Assembly (NCBI GenBank): GCA_034437455.1
Contig: DAOTUB010000231.1
Location: 1 to 39,937, forward strand
DNA length: 39,937 bases
Reading direction: 5' to 3'
Source: DAOTUB01 sp034437455
GTDB taxonomy: Bacteria; Chloroflexota; Anaerolineae; B4-G1
In this document: piece by piece, positions 38,298 through 39,937 of the stretch
How positions within the stretch are numbered: the stretch's first letter is position 1
How the letters are laid out: every line of letters begins with the position of its first letter
Translations under genes and position numbers: made by a program
The notes under the pieces: generated by a model
What the model was told of the DNA's origin: nothing
What the model saw: only the letters and a program-made list of their open reading frames with translations
The model's database searches: none

Positions 38298-39398
38298 ATG
38301 ACAATCACTCAATTCACCGACCGATCCCGCGATCCCGAAGCGGCCCGCGCTGTGGCCGAGGCGATCCGCACCCGTTCCACCCGCCCTGTACGGCTGATGG
38401 AGTTCTGCGGCGGGCACACCCACGCCATCCTGCGCTTTGGCATCCCCGACGTCCTGCCGCCCACCGTACAGCTCCGCTCTGGACCGGGCTGCCCGGTTTG
38501 CGTCACTGCCTCTGTTGATCTCGATTGGACCATCGCGCTGGCGCAGATACCGGAGGTCATCTTGACCACCTTTGGCGATATGATCCGCGTGCCCGGCAGT
38601 CGCTCCTCCCTGGCCCAGGCAAAGGCAGAGGGGGCCGATGTACGCGTGGTCTACTCCCCGCTGGACGCACTGCGCATCGCACGCCAAGCTCCCGACCGTC
38701 CAGTGGTCTTTTTGGGTGTGGGGTTCGAGACAACCGCACCGATGGTCGGGTCGGCGGTGCTGGCGGCGGCGGAGGAGGGGCTGGAAAACTTTTACGTCTT
38801 TAGCACACACAAGCTGACTCCGCCCGCCACCCGCGCCATCCTGAACGCGGGGGAGGTGGCGCTCGACGGCATCATCGGCCCCGGCCACGTGACCACCGTC
38901 ATCGGCTCCGACGGTTGGCACTTTTTGCCCGATGACTATTCCATCCCCTGCGCCGTCGCCGGGTTCGAGCCGCTGGACATCCTGCGGGCGATCCTGGCGC
39001 TGGTCGAGATGGTCGAGGCGGGCCAGCCCGATGTGGCGAACACCTACGCCCGCAGCGTCCAGCCAGAGGGGAACGTCGCCGCACAGCAGGCGATGGAGCG
39101 AGTTTTCGAGATCGCCGACGCCGAGTGGCGTGGCTTTGGCACGGTGCCCGCCAGTGGACTGCGACTGCGAGAGACGTATGCCCGTTTCGACGCCGCCCGC
39201 GCTTTCTCGATAGAAGTGGAGCCCGCCCGCGAGCCTCCCGGATGTCGCTGTGGGGATATTCTGCGAGGGGTGCTGCTTCCCACCGAGTGCCCTCTATTCG
39301 GTGAGGTTTGCACGCCTCAGTCGCCCATTGGTCCTTGTATGGTCAGCGCCGAGGGGGCATGTGCAGCGTATTATCGCTACGCAGCGCGGGATACATGA
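38298..39398 (+). CDS. hypD: [NiFe] hydrogenase maturation protein HypD
   Basis: Iron-sulfur protein that with HypC scaffolds the Fe(CN)2CO fragment for [NiFe] hydrogenases. The 366-aa protein contains RLMEFCGGHTHAILRFGIPDVLP, RSGPGCPVCVT, TFGDMIRVPGSRSSL, VVFLGVGFETTAP, FYVFSTHKLTPP, GPGHVTTVIGSDGWHF and a cysteine-rich C-terminus (CRCGDILRGVLLPTECPLFGEVCTP) that ligates the 4Fe-4S cluster, with CMVSAEGACAAYYRY at the end. I chose the ATG at 38298; a GTG at 38295 also fits. The promoter is very close to the start, and hypE is about 21.6 kb away. HypC, A, B and F are not in the window. Confidence 0.95.
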   Translation: MTITQFTDRSRDPEAARAVAEAIRTRSTRPVRLMEFCGGHTHAILRFGIPDVLPPTVQLRSGPGCPVCVTASVDLDWTIALAQIPEVILTTFGDMIRVPGSRSSLAQAKAEGADVRVVYSPLDALRIARQAPDRPVVFLGVGFETTAPMVGSAVLAAAEEGLENFYVFSTHKLTPPATRAILNAGEVALDGIIGPGHVTTVIGSDGWHFLPDDYSIPCAVAGFEPLDILRAILALVEMVEAGQPDVANTYARSVQPEGNVAAQQAMERVFEIADAEWRGFGTVPASGLRLRETYARFDAARAFSIEVEPAREPPGCRCGDILRGVLLPTECPLFGEVCTPQSPIGPCMVSAEGACAAYYRYAARDT

Positions 39399-39500
39399 TA
39401 GTTGAACAGGGCAAAGTCGCTTTGTGGCCTTTGAAGAAAGTACTGTCGCGTGTGGAAAGCATATAGGGTGTGAGATGGTGTTGAATTTGCAGCCAACCAG

Positions 39501-39572
39501 TGGCGACGCCCAGATTTGAACTGGGAACCAAGGGCTTATGAGTCCCCTGCTCTACCATTGAGCTACGTCGCC
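39501..39572 (-). tRNA. tRNA with CAU anticodon (Met elongator or lysidine-type Ile)
   Basis: A 72-nt cloverleaf on the minus strand: acceptor GGCGACG/CGTCGCC, discriminator A, D-stem GCTC/GAGC, loop CTCATAA with anticodon CAT (plus-strand 39538-39540), T-arm CCCAG-TTCAAAT-CTGGG. The anticodon stem GGGGA/GCCCT has an A-G mismatch next to the loop. It could be tRNA-Met or the tRNA-Ile whose CAU is modified to lysidine; I cannot decide from the sequence. It is transcribed after the initiator tRNA. Confidence 0.88.
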
Positions 39573-39620
39573 ATAAAGAGACGGGCGCGTCCATCAAGCG
39601 CCCGCTTAATCAAACCCAGA

Positions 39621-39692
39621 TAGCGGGGCCAGGATTCGAACCTGGGACCTCCGGGTTATGAGCCCGACGAGCTGCCACTGCTCTACCCCGCA
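39621..39692 (-). tRNA. Initiator tRNA-fMet (anticodon CAU)
   Basis: A 72-nt cloverleaf on the minus strand, TGCGGGG...CCCCGCT with discriminator A. The first acceptor pair is T-T (mismatched), and the anticodon stem TCGGG-CTCATAA-CCCGG has three consecutive G-C pairs next to the loop, both initiator hallmarks. The D-arm GAGC-AGTGGCA-GCTC and T-arm CCAGG-TTCGAAT-CCTGG are present. It is preceded by a consensus promoter. Confidence 0.9.
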
Positions 39693-39702
39693 ACGTGCAT
39701 GC

Positions 39703-39731
39703 ATTATACAACGACTTTCCCAGTGTGTCAA
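39703..39731 (-). promoter_or_regulatory. Consensus promoter of the two-tRNA unit
   Basis: On the minus strand TTGACA (39726-39731) and TATAAT (39703-39708) with a 17-bp spacer, both perfect. The predicted start is near 39697, about 5 nt before the initiator tRNA. The stretch from 39732 to the window end shows no gene. Confidence 0.8.
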
Positions 39732-39937
39732 GGTCACTCGGCCGGCCACTGCGTCGTTCGATATGTAGTGTAAACTCCCGACGGTGAGGCATAAAATAGG
39801 TCTCGCGCTCTTTTTGGACTTTGGATAAAAGTTTTTAGCCTACCACCACATATACGTTCTTCGCTTGGCGAACCGGTATATATAGGGGTTTGGCCTTTCT
39901 GTTCAGGATTCAAGTCCTAGACAAGCCTTTCTTTACC

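Noticed and set aside
39732..39937. Further gene or element at the right edge
   Set aside because: Only short AT-rich tracts and a weak inverted repeat are visible; no frame, tRNA or terminator can be supported.

Overview
The window is a stretch of bacterial chromosome with moderately high GC and dense genes on both strands. It is most likely from a member of the Chloroflexota (Anaerolineae or a related class). This rests on protein style: a NarL-type kinase with the ARDLHDAVTQTLFSA H-box, secG next to a membrane-anchored oligopeptide-binding protein, and a coiled-coil/TGxGDI adaptor-like protein. There is no rRNA or other decisive marker, so the placement is an inference. Promoters are recurrently TTGNNN-17-TATAMT, and several lie so close to the start codon that leaderless mRNAs are predicted.

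Layout. 0.2-5.6 kb: a GT4 glycosyltransferase diverges from a lipid kinase, a Ca2+/H+ antiporter, secG and an extracytoplasmic peptide-binding protein. 5.6-6.8 kb: tRNA-Leu(CAG) with its terminator, a decayed chloramphenicol-phosphotransferase-like remnant, a DivIC/FtsB-like protein and a possible small gene. 6.85-11.7 kb: a DEDDh exonuclease, an E1-like ThiF protein, DNA polymerase IV, an IMPACT/YigZ protein, a DUF169 protein and NADH pyrophosphatase. 11.7-13.4 kb: an AT-richer islet with a nucleotidyltransferase-like protein and a broken methyltransferase, then an orphan adaptor-like coiled-coil protein. 13.5-18 kb: an S9 peptidase, hypE and cysteine synthase; the last is preceded by what looks like a cysteine leader-peptide attenuator. 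18-20.7 kb: two convergent MFS transporters. 20.8-26.6 kb: a large beta-propeller sensor kinase and its LuxR-type regulator, separated by palindromic repeats, then a receiver-only regulator. 26.1-27.2 kb: a set of very small membrane proteins. 27.2-32.6 kb: an acetyltransferase, then an operon of membrane protein, winged-helix regulator and ABC-2 exporter. 32.6-36.2 kb (minus strand): a three-gene operon of a GyrA-C-terminal-like propeller protein, a ParB-like/DUF4032-like protein and an Hsp70-like ATPase. 36.4-39.4 kb: a KimA-like K+ transporter and hypD. 39.5-39.7 kb: two CAU tRNA genes, one of them the initiator.

How the genes work together. HypD and HypE act in assembly of the Fe(CN)2CO centre of [NiFe] hydrogenases, so the organism probably has such an enzyme; the hyp genes are about 22 kb apart rather than clustered. 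The sensor kinase and LuxR regulator form a two-component pair. The winged-helix regulator probably controls the exporter operon through paired AAARTACTTT sites. The most notable signals are (1) the putative cysteine attenuator upstream of cysteine synthase, (2) the propeller/ParB-like/Hsp70 operon, for which I know no described function, (3) the repeat elements around the two-component locus, with a duplicated 3' module after both response-regulator genes, and (4) several predicted leaderless transcripts. All functional calls come from reading motifs; no database search was run.
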